DNA of 64,000 nucleotides from CBDAQA01 sp965247815 (lineage in GTDB: Bacteria; Planctomycetota; Phycisphaerae; Tepidisphaerales; Tepidisphaeraceae), in contig CBDFHW010000015.1 in NCBI GenBank assembly GCA_965247815.1, positions 248,001 through 312,000 of the forward strand, given 5' to 3'. The position numbers and the translations under genes were made by a program. Of this stretch, positions 16,771 to 25,989 are shown piece after piece; within the stretch, counting starts at the first letter, position 1; each line of letters starts with the position of its first letter. The notes beneath the pieces are model-generated. The model saw nothing but the letters and a program-made list of their open reading frames with translations. It was not told the DNA's origin and did no database searches.

Positions 16771-18678
16771 TCAGCGGGGCTCGAGTTTGTCGACGGGTGC
16801 CGGCCATGCCGACTTTAATGAGAAGATCGACATCGCCGTGATTCGGGCGGTTGCGCCTTCGGCGAAGACTGTCAGGGGTTTGGTGCCGGGTTTTGGGAGA
16901 TAGCAGCTGGTGAAGGTGGTTCGGCCGTGGTTGGCGAAGGTTTCGATCGTTGTGCGGTCTACCAGCACCTCCAATTTTAAATGTCCACCGGTCAGCTCGA
17001 CCTTTGTTTCTCCGAGGGCGGAAAGGACGTGGTCGGCGGGCGAGTAGCTAATCGTCTGACCGAAGATCCTCAGGCCGACGCGCGTGGCGGTGCCGGGCTC
17101 GAGGTCGGCTACGAGGTGAAAGGTGTTGCCGGTGATGTCGGGCGTCAAGTCTTGCCCGTCTTTGAGACTTTGGTCCTCCAATTTGGTCGCGTTACCCTGC
17201 AAGGTTTCCATTTCGCGGACGGGGTTGCGGAAAATCCGGGGGCCGTCGGGGGTTGTTCGCAGGGTCAGTTCGGCGGGGAAGCTCATCTGGCCGTTGAACG
17301 GCATGCGGGGGTACTTACCGTCCCGCATCCACGCGATCTGGATCCGCCGGCCGTCGTTGGCGGGGATGTCGCTGAAGGTTTGCATGGCGTAAAAGTTTTG
17401 CCCGAAATCGACCTGCCGGAGATCCTGCTCGGCGGTGAAGTGCTGGCCGTCGAAGGAACCGACGACGTATTTCCCGTTGGCCGAGGTGAAGACCCATTTG
17501 ACGTTGCCGGCATTTCCGTCGACCGGCATCGGGAAGAAGTCGGGGCATTCGCTGCAGCCGTCGACGGTCAGGTCCTGTAGGTGCGTCCAGCTTTTCAGGT
17601 CGGCCGACGCGTAGAGTGAGAAATCGCTATGGTCCGTGTAGAGCGCGACGATCCAGCGTTTGGTCGGCTCGTGCCAGATCACTTTGGGGTCGCGGTTCTC
17701 ACCGGCGACGTGTGGGATGACCGGGTTGCGGTCGTACTTGGTCCACGTGCGGCCTTTGTCGTTGCTGTAGGCGATGCACTGCGAGAACAGTTTTCCCTTG
17801 GACTCGGGGCTGGTGCCCCCCGCGGCGGTGTACATCGCGACCAGCGGTTTTTCCGTGCCGTTCGCGAACCCGGCCGAGTTGTTCCAGTCGACGACGGCCG
17901 ACCCGGAGAACATAGTCCCCAGCGTGTCCGGCGTCAGCGCGTCGGGCAGCTGCGTCCAGTGGACCAGGTCGGGGCTTATGGCATGGCCCCAGGTCATGTT
18001 CCCCCACTGATTGCCGGCCGGGTTACGCTGGAAAAACAGGTGATATTCGCCGGCGTAAAAAACGAGACCGTTCGGGTCGTTGAGCCAATTGGTGGCCGAC
18101 GAAAAATGAAACTGGGGCCTGAGGGGTTCTGAATACAACGGAGCGTTGCCCGCGGGCAACACCTGCGGGTGGTCGGTTCGGATGATCTGATCGACGTTGA
18201 TGTGCCCCCACCGGCCCGTCTCCTGGTCGACGATCTGGATCGCAGCCTTTTGCCCGGCGTAGGCGGTGACGTCCCAGCTGAACCCGGCGAGCGTTTCATC
18301 GTCGGTGCCGGTCGCGGTCTCGACGACTTTGCCGTCGATGCTCAGGTTGATGCACGTTTTGCCGGGATGGTTTCCACCGCCGATCAGGAAGCTGATGTAT
18401 GGCCGGTCGATGATAAACAACGGCGAGGTGAGCGTGCCGGTCGATCGGTCGCCGTCGCGGTAGGAGTTTACGAATCCGTGGCCCTGGTAGCCTTCGACGG
18501 ACTGCTGATCGGCAAACGCCCGCGCGACGGGACCGCCGGCGAAGGCGTCACCGGTCAACGTCCAGTCGACGTAGGCCGGCTGTTCAAAGTCGGCGATCAC
18601 GACGTCATCGGCGGCGACCGCGAACGCCGGCACGATCGCCCAGAAGCAAAGCGAGACCGCGAGTATTTTCAACTGCAT
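16771..18678 (-). CDS. Secreted GH32 fructan hydrolase (levanase/inulinase type)
   Basis: The start is set at the ATG at 18678, with GGAG eight bases upstream and a signal peptide (MQLKILAVSLCFWAIVPAFA) directly after it; a longer reading to 18837 is unlikely. The 635-residue protein has an N-terminal beta-sandwich (about 25-165). The GH32 five-bladed catalytic domain follows, with the nucleophile in NWLNDPNG, the RDP stabiliser in ENRDPKVIW and the acid/base Glu in SECPDFF. A C-terminal GH32 sandwich contains LKLEVLVDRTTIETFANHGR. It should cleave levan, inulin or sucrose outside the cytoplasm. No sugar transporter adjoins it. Confidence 0.92.
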   Translation of the reverse strand: MQLKILAVSLCFWAIVPAFAVAADDVVIADFEQPAYVDWTLTGDAFAGGPVARAFADQQSVEGYQGHGFVNSYRDGDRSTGTLTSPLFIIDRPYISFLIGGGNHPGKTCINLSIDGKVVETATGTDDETLAGFSWDVTAYAGQKAAIQIVDQETGRWGHINVDQIIRTDHPQVLPAGNAPLYSEPLRPQFHFSSATNWLNDPNGLVFYAGEYHLFFQRNPAGNQWGNMTWGHAISPDLVHWTQLPDALTPDTLGTMFSGSAVVDWNNSAGFANGTEKPLVAMYTAAGGTSPESKGKLFSQCIAYSNDKGRTWTKYDRNPVIPHVAGENRDPKVIWHEPTKRWIVALYTDHSDFSLYASADLKSWTHLQDLTVDGCSECPDFFPMPVDGNAGNVKWVFTSANGKYVVGSFDGQHFTAEQDLRQVDFGQNFYAMQTFSDIPANDGRRIQIAWMRDGKYPRMPFNGQMSFPAELTLRTTPDGPRIFRNPVREMETLQGNATKLEDQSLKDGQDLTPDITGNTFHLVADLEPGTATRVGLRIFGQTISYSPADHVLSALGETKVELTGGHLKLEVLVDRTTIETFANHGRTTFTSCYLPKPGTKPLTVFAEGATARITAMSIFSLKSAWPAPVDKLEPR

Positions 18679-18807
18679 GTGAAATCTCCGGAAGCTGATC
18701 GGAGCAATGTAGCTAAAGCGAGAGAAAAGCATCAGCCCGGCGGCGGCACACGGGCAGTCATCCGATGGTTTTTCGTCAACGCGTGGTGACCGGGCTCGGC
18801 AACTTAG

Positions 18808-19071
18808 GCGATCGTCGCCCGCGAGATCGAAGGACAACTCGATAACGTCCGTTGTCAGCAGGACCGATTACTCAATGCCATGTTATCGGGCACGCTTGAC
18901 GAGCAGGCTTACCGAGCGAAAAATACGGGACTGCGCGACCGGCTCGGACGTTTGACCCGCCAACTCGAAGGCATCGACCATCGAAAGGACGAGATTGCCG
19001 AGGTCGCCACCGGCCCCGGCCACAGCAATCAAGGGTTGCTCAAACATAGAGAACTTCCTCACTTGGGGTAA
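18808..19071 (+). pseudogene. Serine recombinase fragment, coiled-coil region
   Basis: An open frame from 18808 reads AIVAREIEGQLDNVRCQQDRLLNAML, then SGTLDEQAYRAKNTGLRDRLGRL. This matches the C-terminal coiled-coil region of large serine recombinases and closely resembles the fragment at 29126-29673 (QQERLLN, DESAFATKNTEIRDRL). The resolvase domain, zinc ribbon and C-terminal end are missing. It is a dead remnant, and the short ATG-initiated frame at 18880 is not a gene. Confidence 0.75.
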
Positions 19072-19276
19072 CGCATCAGCCGGCCGATCCGCTCAATAGA
19101 CATGGACGGCAGCGAAACCGATGGACTCGCAACCTATTATAAAGGTTGGTGTCGTCGACGAGGGCATTTAAACGTAAGCGGCCCGATTGGCCCTCACCGT
19201 CGGACGGCCGTTTCCGCCCGATGGTGCCGATGTCAATCCGGCAAGAATTGACTAAAAAGCTTATTGCCTGATTGGT

Positions 19277-19801
19277 TCAAGACCGGTGACCTCGCGGTTC
19301 TAGCGGGTCCGGCTCATTGAGCCAGATCAGCCCATACCGAATGACCAGTTCTTCCGGCATGGTCCCTGCCCCACCCACCGGGCCGGGCGTCGGAAGCGTG
19401 CGATCGGCCGTACGCTTGCCGTTTTCGGCGACGATCGCCTCCCAACTTGCCGGCGTATATCCGTTCAGGATGCGGGCGGTGTCACTGTCGACGCGAAAAC
19501 CATGACGGGGGACATTGATGAAAGCCCCTTTGCTGGCCGTCTTGACCTCGTCGCCGATGAGGAAGGTGATCGTGCCGTCGAGAATGTAGAACGTTTCGTC
19601 CGACCAGAGATGCCGGTGCGGCGGCGGGCCGACGCCTTTCGGCATCAGTTGCTCCATCATCGACCACCGCCCGCCGGTGTCTTCACGGTCTGCGAGCATG
19701 ATCCAAAGGAAGTTTTGCATCCAATAGGCCGGCGCTTCGTCGGCGGTATGGATGAACGCCTTCGAGCCGGGAATCGGCTCAAGCTTGGGTACTTTTGCCA
19801 T
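19277..19801 (-). CDS. Cupin-domain protein
   Basis: This 174-residue protein has one cupin barrel. Motif 1 is PPPHRHLWSDETFYILDGTITFLIG (metal ligands His, His, Glu) and motif 2 follows as GAFINVPRHGFRVDSD. The ATG at 19801 has GGAGAG upstream. Such proteins range from dioxygenases to isomerases and sugar-binding proteins, so the reaction cannot be named. It lies 48 nt downstream of the NmrA-like gene on the same strand, probably in one unit controlled from the divergent LysR region. Confidence 0.8.
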   Translation of the reverse strand: MAKVPKLEPIPGSKAFIHTADEAPAYWMQNFLWIMLADREDTGGRWSMMEQLMPKGVGPPPHRHLWSDETFYILDGTITFLIGDEVKTASKGAFINVPRHGFRVDSDTARILNGYTPASWEAIVAENGKRTADRTLPTPGPVGGAGTMPEELVIRYGLIWLNEPDPLEPRGHRS

Positions 19802-19849
19802 GTTAAACTCTCCAGTGTTCTACGCCCGTCGGGGCGTGTTAAGTGGAAT

Positions 19850-20749
19850 TCAGGACCGAGACGTCGCGGGTAGCGCGTGCGAGATGTAATCGGCGAAGCG
19901 TTCCAGCCGCGTGCCGGGATAACGGTCGTTCTGGAGGTTGTCGATAGTGGTCTGGCCGTTGGTCATGTAGAGCAGGTACGCCAGCATCACTTTCTTCCCC
20001 GGGTCTGCTGCCGCGATTGCCGCTCGCAAATCGGCTTCCGAGCCGAGCGAAACCGGCTTAATTGGACGACCCGTTTTTGCCTCGATCACCCGGCCGGCTT
20101 CCCGGAACGAAAGGCGGTCACCCGCGAAACCGAACTTCCCCGGCGGCACGTCGCGGTCCAGCGCAACGTGGGCCACCATCCTCGCCGTATCCTCGACGCT
20201 GGTCACCTCGATGAGTCGTTCACCGTCGCCGAAGAAGCTGATCGTGCCGGCTTCAAGGTTGACCGCACCCATCCCAGGCAGGAACACTCCCATGAATGCA
20301 CCTTGAAGCACGTTCACCTGCTCCAAACCGATTTCCGCGATTTGAGCGTCCGCCTTTGCTCGAAGGTCGAACATCATGTGTTCTCCGGGCGTCGCTTTGA
20401 AAAGGTCCAAGGCGAAGTCCGAAGGCAAGATACGACGTACGCCATTTCGCTTTCCAGCTTCTGCCAAGGCCACTTGGCCATCCACGATCACGTCTGGTCC
20501 GCCTTGCACGGCCGAAATGATCACGTCCACATTGTGAGTGGCGCGATCGAGCGAGTCGCGGTTCGACAAGTCGCCGTCAACGGTCTCCGCACCCTGCTCC
20601 AAAAACGGTGCCAGAACCTTTGCGCGATCTGAATTACGGTCTCGGACCAACAACCGCAGGTGTGGAGGCGTGGGCAAGGCGAGCAGTTGCCGTGCGATCT
20701 GGCTACCAAGCATGCCGGTCGCACCGGCGAGAAGTACTGTGTGTGTCAT
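19850..20749 (-). CDS. NmrA-like NAD(P)-binding protein (atypical SDR)
   Basis: The start is set at ATG 20749, where AAGGAG stands seven bases upstream; an eight-codon longer reading is less likely. The 299-residue protein begins with a Rossmann glycine motif (TVLLAGATGMLGSQIARQLL) and the second-strand arginines LLVRDRNSDRA typical of NADPH preference. It shows NmrA/isoflavone-reductase-like features (VRRILPSDFALDLF, VTSVEDTARMVAHV). It may reduce an aromatic or quinone-like substrate or act as a redox sensor. The cupin gene lies downstream and the LysR regulator is divergent. Confidence 0.82.
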   Translation of the reverse strand: MTHTVLLAGATGMLGSQIARQLLALPTPPHLRLLVRDRNSDRAKVLAPFLEQGAETVDGDLSNRDSLDRATHNVDVIISAVQGGPDVIVDGQVALAEAGKRNGVRRILPSDFALDLFKATPGEHMMFDLRAKADAQIAEIGLEQVNVLQGAFMGVFLPGMGAVNLEAGTISFFGDGERLIEVTSVEDTARMVAHVALDRDVPPGKFGFAGDRLSFREAGRVIEAKTGRPIKPVSLGSEADLRAAIAAADPGKKVMLAYLLYMTNGQTTIDNLQNDRYPGTRLERFADYISHALPATSRS

Positions 20750-20818
20750 GGATATCTCCTTTTTATTTTCCATGCCGACACGTTATTCGTTGCAAAACGG
20801 TCGGACTAGAGCATTTTT

Positions 20819-21754
20819 ATGGACATCATGTTCCAGATCTGGAACAATCAGCACGAGATGTTCGCGACGGAGGAACTGCATATTTTCGTGAGAATTGCCG
20901 ATCTTGGCAGCCTCTCCAGCGCTGCACGAGCCCTTGGCATGCCCAAGTCGTCCGTAAGCCGGTCTCTGCTCCGCCTGGAAGGAGCGGCCGGTTCGTCATT
21001 GATCGAGCGATCCACGCGTCGGATGAGGCTGACGGACGCAGGCAATCTGATGCTCCGCCACGCCCGCAGAATTCTCGATGATGTGAGCGAGGCCGAGAAT
21101 GCCATGAGCGGGATGATCGGCGTTCCTAAAGGCACGTTGCGCGTCAACGCACCATTTACCTTTACTGTCGGACTACTGACTCCGATGCTCCCGGCGTTCC
21201 TCGCGCGGTACCCTGACGTCCGGGTCTCGCTTTTCGTTGAAAGCCGACCCTCAGAGATCTTTGCCAAGGACGCGGATGTCGCAATCCGCGTCGGCACCCT
21301 ACAGGATTCCCAATTCATCGCGCGCAAGCTGGCAGGCATCAAGCTGCTGCTCTGCGCCAGTCCCGCTTATCTATCTGCTCATGGAACTCCGCAGACGCTC
21401 AACGACCTCGCCAGCCACTGGTTGGTCGGTAACGTCGACCGGCGATTCAAGTGGTCGTTCCAAAACGCTGCGGGAGAAGAAGAGGAATTTGAATTCACGC
21501 CCAGGACTGTCGTGTCGGAACCGGCGGCGGCCCAGTCGATGATAGTGGGTGGGGCAGGCATCGGGCGACTCCCCGACTACTTAGCAGCACAAGCACTCGC
21601 GGAAGGATCGCTCGTCCGCGTTTTACGGCAGTGCGAAGGCGAAGCAGTTGATGCCCATGCGCTTTATCCGAGTCATCGGAGTCTTTCAGCCAAAGTCCGC
21701 GTTTTCGTCGACGCGCTCGCGACACACTTAAAGAAAGGCGAAAAACGGCACTGA
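20819..21754 (+). CDS. LysR-family transcriptional regulator
   Basis: This protein has an N-terminal winged helix (ELHIFVRIADLGSLSSAARALGMPKSSVSRSLLRLE) and a LysR effector domain (KGTLRVNAPFTFTVGLLTPMLPAF). The longest frame starts at ATG 20819 (311 residues). The first 13 codons contain an 18-bp perfect palindrome, and a start at ATG 20858 (MFATEELHIF, 298 residues) fits the family better and leaves the palindrome as an operator in the leader. It is divergent from the NmrA-like gene and probably controls it and itself in response to a small effector. Confidence 0.88.
   Translation: MDIMFQIWNNQHEMFATEELHIFVRIADLGSLSSAARALGMPKSSVSRSLLRLEGAAGSSLIERSTRRMRLTDAGNLMLRHARRILDDVSEAENAMSGMIGVPKGTLRVNAPFTFTVGLLTPMLPAFLARYPDVRVSLFVESRPSEIFAKDADVAIRVGTLQDSQFIARKLAGIKLLLCASPAYLSAHGTPQTLNDLASHWLVGNVDRRFKWSFQNAAGEEEEFEFTPRTVVSEPAAAQSMIVGGAGIGRLPDYLAAQALAEGSLVRVLRQCEGEAVDAHALYPSHRSLSAKVRVFVDALATHLKKGEKRH
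20829..20846. promoter_or_regulatory. 18-bp perfect palindrome, candidate operator for the LysR/NmrA divergon
   Basis: TGTTCCAGATCTGGAACA is a perfect inverted repeat between the divergent NmrA and LysR genes, twelve bases before the preferred LysR start codon. LysR proteins often bind imperfect T-N11-A sites; this perfect dyad could serve as an autoregulatory site. Confidence 0.5.
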
Positions 21755-21969
21755 TCGTCGTAACTAAGATGCTCGCGGTTGATCCGATCGATTGGCTGGC
21801 ACCTGACTAATGCCGAGCCACCACCGTCCTACTCGCCCGAAAGCTGCAATTCGTTTTTTGCGCTCGAAACAATTAACTCCTTAGAGTCAAGAATGGCTGG
21901 CACGTGGTTATGCCCTCGCATTCAGACCCCCTGGGCATTCTCAACCCGACGTGAATAGAAGGTTTGATC

Positions 21970-22983
21970 ATGATCGTGCACACACATGCGGCGAAAAACC
22001 CTCGATCCCCTTTGTCGTCCTGGGATTACGAATTAGGGGAGTTACCGCCATTCGCAGTAGACATCGCCGTCACCCACGTTGGCATCTGCCAGACGGACGT
22101 GGCACTCGTCGACGACTGTTGGAGCACGACCGAGTATCCGTTCGTGCCCGGACGAGAGAACGTAGGGGTGGTGACGGCCGTCGGTTCGGCCGTCGGCAGC
22201 GGCCTAGCGGTAGGGCAGCGGGTCGGGATCGGTGGAATATGTGGGTCGTGCATGCAGTGTGAATTTTGCCTCGCCGGCAGGCACCACCTCTGCCCGAAGG
22301 TCGTCTATACGGCCATGGGCAGCTACCGGGGTGGGTTTGCGAACCATGTCAGGGCGTCACACTGGCAGTGGGTGTTTTCCATTCCGGCCGACATTGCCAG
22401 CGAGCACGCAGGCCCGCTCTTGGGCGCGGGAGCCACAGTGTTCACCCCCATCCTCCGCTACGGCATTTCGGCTAGCCACCGGGTAGCCGTCGTAGGCATC
22501 GGTGGCCTCGGTCACTTGGCCGTTCAGTTTCTGAGCCGGTGGGGGTGCGAGGTGACGGCGATTTCATCATCGCATGAGAAAGACGAACAATCTCGCGCGT
22601 TTGGGGCTAGTCACGTCATTGCAACACGGGAAACAGATGAACTTAAAAGCGCGGCCGGGTCGTTTGACTTCATCTTGAACACCGTCTCGGCGGACCTGCC
22701 GTGGGACCAGTACATTGTCGCCCTTCGGCCCGGGGGAACGCTCTGCGTCGTCGGGATCGGCGACGGGCCAATCGCCGTCAGTCCGCTGGGCTTGACCGCC
22801 GGCGAAAAACAAGTCGTCGGAGGCATGCCCGGATCGATCGTCGAAACCGAGAAAATGCTCTCGTTCGCCTCCCGGAAGGGTGTACGGCCCGTGGTTGAGA
22901 CCTTTCCCATGGCCGACGCCGACCGGGCGCTCGACCACGTGCGCAAAGGTAAGGCCCGGTTCCGGGCCGTGCTGGTGTCCTAA
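21970..22983 (+). CDS. Zinc-dependent alcohol dehydrogenase (MDR, cinnamyl-alcohol/aldehyde reductase type)
   Basis: The ATG at 21970 has AGAAGG seven bases upstream and is preferred to the TTG two codons earlier. The 337-residue protein has catalytic zinc ligands in HVGICQTDV and GRENVGVV (Glu where the family usually has His-Glu), structural-zinc cysteines in ICGSCMQCEFCLAGRHHLC, and the NADP-binding GIGGLGHLAVQF. Substitution of GHE by GRE is a change at a zinc ligand and could alter activity. It resembles YahK/AdhC-type aldehyde reductases. It stands alone on the plus strand. Confidence 0.87.
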   Translation: MIVHTHAAKNPRSPLSSWDYELGELPPFAVDIAVTHVGICQTDVALVDDCWSTTEYPFVPGRENVGVVTAVGSAVGSGLAVGQRVGIGGICGSCMQCEFCLAGRHHLCPKVVYTAMGSYRGGFANHVRASHWQWVFSIPADIASEHAGPLLGAGATVFTPILRYGISASHRVAVVGIGGLGHLAVQFLSRWGCEVTAISSSHEKDEQSRAFGASHVIATRETDELKSAAGSFDFILNTVSADLPWDQYIVALRPGGTLCVVGIGDGPIAVSPLGLTAGEKQVVGGMPGSIVETEKMLSFASRKGVRPVVETFPMADADRALDHVRKGKARFRAVLVS

Positions 22984-23103
22984 AAAACGCCGGCGAACGC
23001 CGAAGGTTTGACGCTCTTTGAAAGACGGAAATGCCCGGGCTCACCTTCGCCGAATCAACTAGTTCTTGCCCGACGTCCATCGGTCCATCAGCAACTTCGC
23101 CTG

Positions 23104-23355
23104 TCAGTCGTCTTCGCCGAAGACAAGGTATTCGCCCGAGGGAAGTTTGACGGACTTAACGCGGTAGCGAATGTCCAAAATGCCTTCGATGTTGCCCGAT
23201 TCCGGACACGCGTCCAGTAAGCCGACGTACTGGCCATTGGTCGTGTGATAGACCTGGGTACGACCAGAATTTGCGTCGTCGAACATCCACACCACGTAAG
23301 GCCGACCTCTATCGGCATCCCCTACCCCGATTACATCGATCCAGATGCAATCACC
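23104..23355 (-). pseudogene. C-terminal fragment of an unrecognised protein
   Basis: A clean open frame of about 83 codons has no good start codon. It begins right after a TAG (GDCIWIDVIGVGDADRGRP), continues VVWMFDDANSGRTQVYHTT and ends PSGEYLVFGEDD. Its regular coding character suggests the tail of a longer beta-rich protein whose front was lost. The break lies six bases from the 3' end of the SGNH hydrolase gene. Family unknown. Confidence 0.45.
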
Positions 23356-23361
23356 CTACTT

Positions 23362-24795
23362 TTAGCGACTGCACCGGCGTCGGCGGAGTGTGGCGGTGGC
23401 AACAAGAAACAGCAGCGATGTAGATGCCGGCTCGGGGACGGCGGCGCTGGTCAGACGAATATTGTCAAAATCGGTGGAGGCAAACTGGGCATTGCTTGTT
23501 TCGCTGAGGCGAACGCTGAGCTCCTGATTTAATAAAGCCGACGATACCGAATCGGAGAAGAGGGTGAATGAAGCGTCGGCGAAGGTTCCCGCGGTTGGCG
23601 TGATCGTGTTGAGCTGGCTGGCGATGACTGTTCCACCGGCGAGCAGGTCGATTTCATATCCGCCGTAAGAAGTGCCGAAGGGATTCGCCGTCAATCGATT
23701 ACCAACGGCTACTGTGAGTGTGTAGTTGGTGGCAGGTTGAAGCGTCGCGCCGAAATTTTCGGAGATGGAAGATCGACCGGCTGAGGCCGCGTTTTGACCG
23801 TTGTACACATATGCGACATTGGAGCCGCTGGCACCGAGTGCGGAGGCGGATCCACCGGCGGCTGGGTAAGTCGCGGAGTTGGGGTTGAAGATTCCGCCAT
23901 CGCTTGATGAGGTGGTGTTGAATGTCCAGCCCTGCGAGCGGGGGGTGGTCGAAACAACATTGTCGGAAATTGCGGTGTCGTCAAAGTCGGGATTGGCCAG
24001 ATGAATGGCGGGTGATTTCACGGGCTGACCGGGAGCGAGAATAGGTTGCAGCGCGCGGTAATAACGGTCGGCCATAAGCTGTTCACCGTACTGATTTGGA
24101 TGAATGCCGTCGCCTTGCAGGAGGCCTCTGGGATCAAATCCGGTGAACTGGTCGACGAGCGAAACGGGTGAGGCGATAGTGTTTTTGCTGGTGACAAACC
24201 CGGCGACGGCGGAATTGAAACCGGGGATCGCCGCGAACTGATTGTCATAAGCGCCGGGAAGCAGTGGGGTAAGCTGCGAGACCAGTATTTTTACATTTGG
24301 ATTGGCAGCGCGCAGGGAGTTTACGATGGTGCCTAGATTAGTGATGGCGTGTGCCGATCCACCCCCGTGGTTGCTCAGGTCATTTGTGCCGAGCATGACG
24401 CTGACAACGTCCGGCACATAGGTACTGGCGGAAGCGGCGATGGTAAAACCAGCGCCATCGTTGATGATCTGATCGGTTGTATAACCCCAGTGTCCTTCGC
24501 TTTGGTTATCGAACAACGCAGCATTGAAATAGTTGGGGTAAAGCGAAGGAATCGGTGTCGCACCCTGGCCAGTGTCGGTGCGCGTGCCGACGTAGTCGAA
24601 GGCCAATCCGCCGGCCTGAAGGTCGTAATAGAGCGGGTAGCGGAAACCGACATAGCCTCCATTGCCGTGGGTGAGGGAGTCACCGAGGAGCATGAGCTTG
24701 GGCGTGGCAGCTTGCGAGGCTGATGAAGAAATTCCAACAGCAGCGATTGCCAATAAAATTTTCGAGAAGGAGCGGCCGAGGTTAAACCGAAACAT
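23362..24795 (-). CDS. Secreted SGNH/GDSL hydrolase with PEP-CTERM tail
   Basis: The start is set at ATG 24795 (MFRFNLGRSFSKILLAIAAVG), with GGGAG eight bases upstream; the longer frame lacks support. After a signal peptide, residues about 30-240 form an SGNH hydrolase: block I LLGDSLTHG (Ser nucleophile), block III MLGTNDLS, and block V GDGIHPN with the Asp-His pair. A beta-sandwich of about 180 residues follows (NPDFDDTAISDN onward). The C-terminus is a PEP-CTERM sorting tail: VPEPASTSLLFLVATATLRRRR. It probably de-esterifies polysaccharide or lipid at the surface. A second PEP-CTERM gene lies directly upstream. Confidence 0.9.
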   Translation of the reverse strand: MFRFNLGRSFSKILLAIAAVGISSSASQAATPKLMLLGDSLTHGNGGYVGFRYPLYYDLQAGGLAFDYVGTRTDTGQGATPIPSLYPNYFNAALFDNQSEGHWGYTTDQIINDGAGFTIAASASTYVPDVVSVMLGTNDLSNHGGGSAHAITNLGTIVNSLRAANPNVKILVSQLTPLLPGAYDNQFAAIPGFNSAVAGFVTSKNTIASPVSLVDQFTGFDPRGLLQGDGIHPNQYGEQLMADRYYRALQPILAPGQPVKSPAIHLANPDFDDTAISDNVVSTTPRSQGWTFNTTSSSDGGIFNPNSATYPAAGGSASALGASGSNVAYVYNGQNAASAGRSSISENFGATLQPATNYTLTVAVGNRLTANPFGTSYGGYEIDLLAGGTVIASQLNTITPTAGTFADASFTLFSDSVSSALLNQELSVRLSETSNAQFASTDFDNIRLTSAAVPEPASTSLLFLVATATLRRRRCSR

Positions 24796-24889
24796 GTTTG
24801 TTCTCCCATTTAGATTAAGAAGCGTTCCCCCTTGGCGTTGCACCGAGGGGGACTGAACAAATTGCCTCTGACCAACAGGCAATGAGCAA

Positions 24890-25714
24890 TTATCGGTTCG
24901 AAGTTCGGCGTCCGCGTCCAAGGCTCAGAGCCGATAAAGCTCCGATTAAGCCTAAAGAGGTCGGCTCGGGAACCGCGGTGGGCGTGACCGTCGCATCAAC
25001 TTCGCGGATGAGCTGTCCGGCCTGGTTGACGGTTCCGTTGTTGTAAGCGGTGAAGGTAAATTTCAATCCGGCGATGCCCGTAGCAGACACCAGGCCGTTG
25101 GTGATCGCGCCGCCGGAACTGTCGGCGAGGGAAACCTCGGTTGCGCCGCGTTGGTTACTTGAAGCATCGTTGGCCGGGTCAAACGGTGCGTACAGAACCG
25201 TATACAGATTATTAAACGAGCTCGGGTTGCTGACGTAGGAAACTGAAACGGTGTAGCTTTGATCGGAAAATGATCGGTGATCGACCCAGCCGTAAAAGCT
25301 GTTGATGCTGGAAAGGTCGTAACCGGTCGCGCTCCCACCGGCACCGAGGTTGAGGTTGAAAACCGCAGTTGGATTGTTCAACAATTGATTTGGATTGGGG
25401 CCGAAGTTGGCAGTTCCGTCATAGTAGAGGTCATTGGCGACACCGCTGCCATTGTCGGGATCTAGCGGAGAACCAACACCGTCGGTCATACGCGCACCGG
25501 TGGTGCCCACACTGGGCGCGGTGAAAGTGGTGCTGGCGACATAGGCTGATCCGTTTTCGATGCCGTCGGTAGCAGAGATCGAACCATCAAACGCGGCATG
25601 GGATGTTGTGCTGCTGGCGGTGGCAATGATGACGGCCGCTCGGGCGTTAGCTGAGCCTAGAAATACTGCTGAACAGGCAGCGATGAGGCATTTTGCAGAT
25701 GTAAGTCGACGCAT
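24890..25714 (-). CDS. PEP-CTERM exported protein of unknown function
   Basis: This 274-residue protein starts at an ATG with GGAGGAAG eight bases upstream. It has a signal peptide (CLIAACSAVFLGSANARA) and a Ser/Thr/Asn-rich beta body (SSFNNLYTVLYAPFDP). It ends with the PEP-CTERM motif VPEPTSLGLIGALSALSLGRGRR. PEP-CTERM proteins are processed by exosortase and tied to exopolysaccharide or biofilm export; no exosortase gene is in the window. It lies 94 nt upstream of the SGNH hydrolase gene, so the pair may form a unit. Confidence 0.85.
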   Translation of the reverse strand: MRRLTSAKCLIAACSAVFLGSANARAAVIIATASSTTSHAAFDGSISATDGIENGSAYVASTTFTAPSVGTTGARMTDGVGSPLDPDNGSGVANDLYYDGTANFGPNPNQLLNNPTAVFNLNLGAGGSATGYDLSSINSFYGWVDHRSFSDQSYTVSVSYVSNPSSFNNLYTVLYAPFDPANDASSNQRGATEVSLADSSGGAITNGLVSATGIAGLKFTFTAYNNGTVNQAGQLIREVDATVTPTAVPEPTSLGLIGALSALSLGRGRRTSNR

Positions 25715-25989
25715 AATTCTTCCTCCACAGAAAATCGCTCAACGGCGAAATCACCGCTGGCCAACGCGTGATGAAACCCTTACGGCAATCACCCGATCGC
25801 CGCAAAACAGCGTACTGAAATGTTTAAATTTGACGACCGATCTTAAGTCCTTGGGCCCAGCAGCTTACCGACCTTTCGCCACCACTGATATTGCATGGAT
25901 TTCAAGCTCAATTCTTTTACGGTCGGACGATGGTGCCTACGCAGATATGTTTCGGAAGGTTAAAATCCTCACAAAAATCTTTTTTTGTG

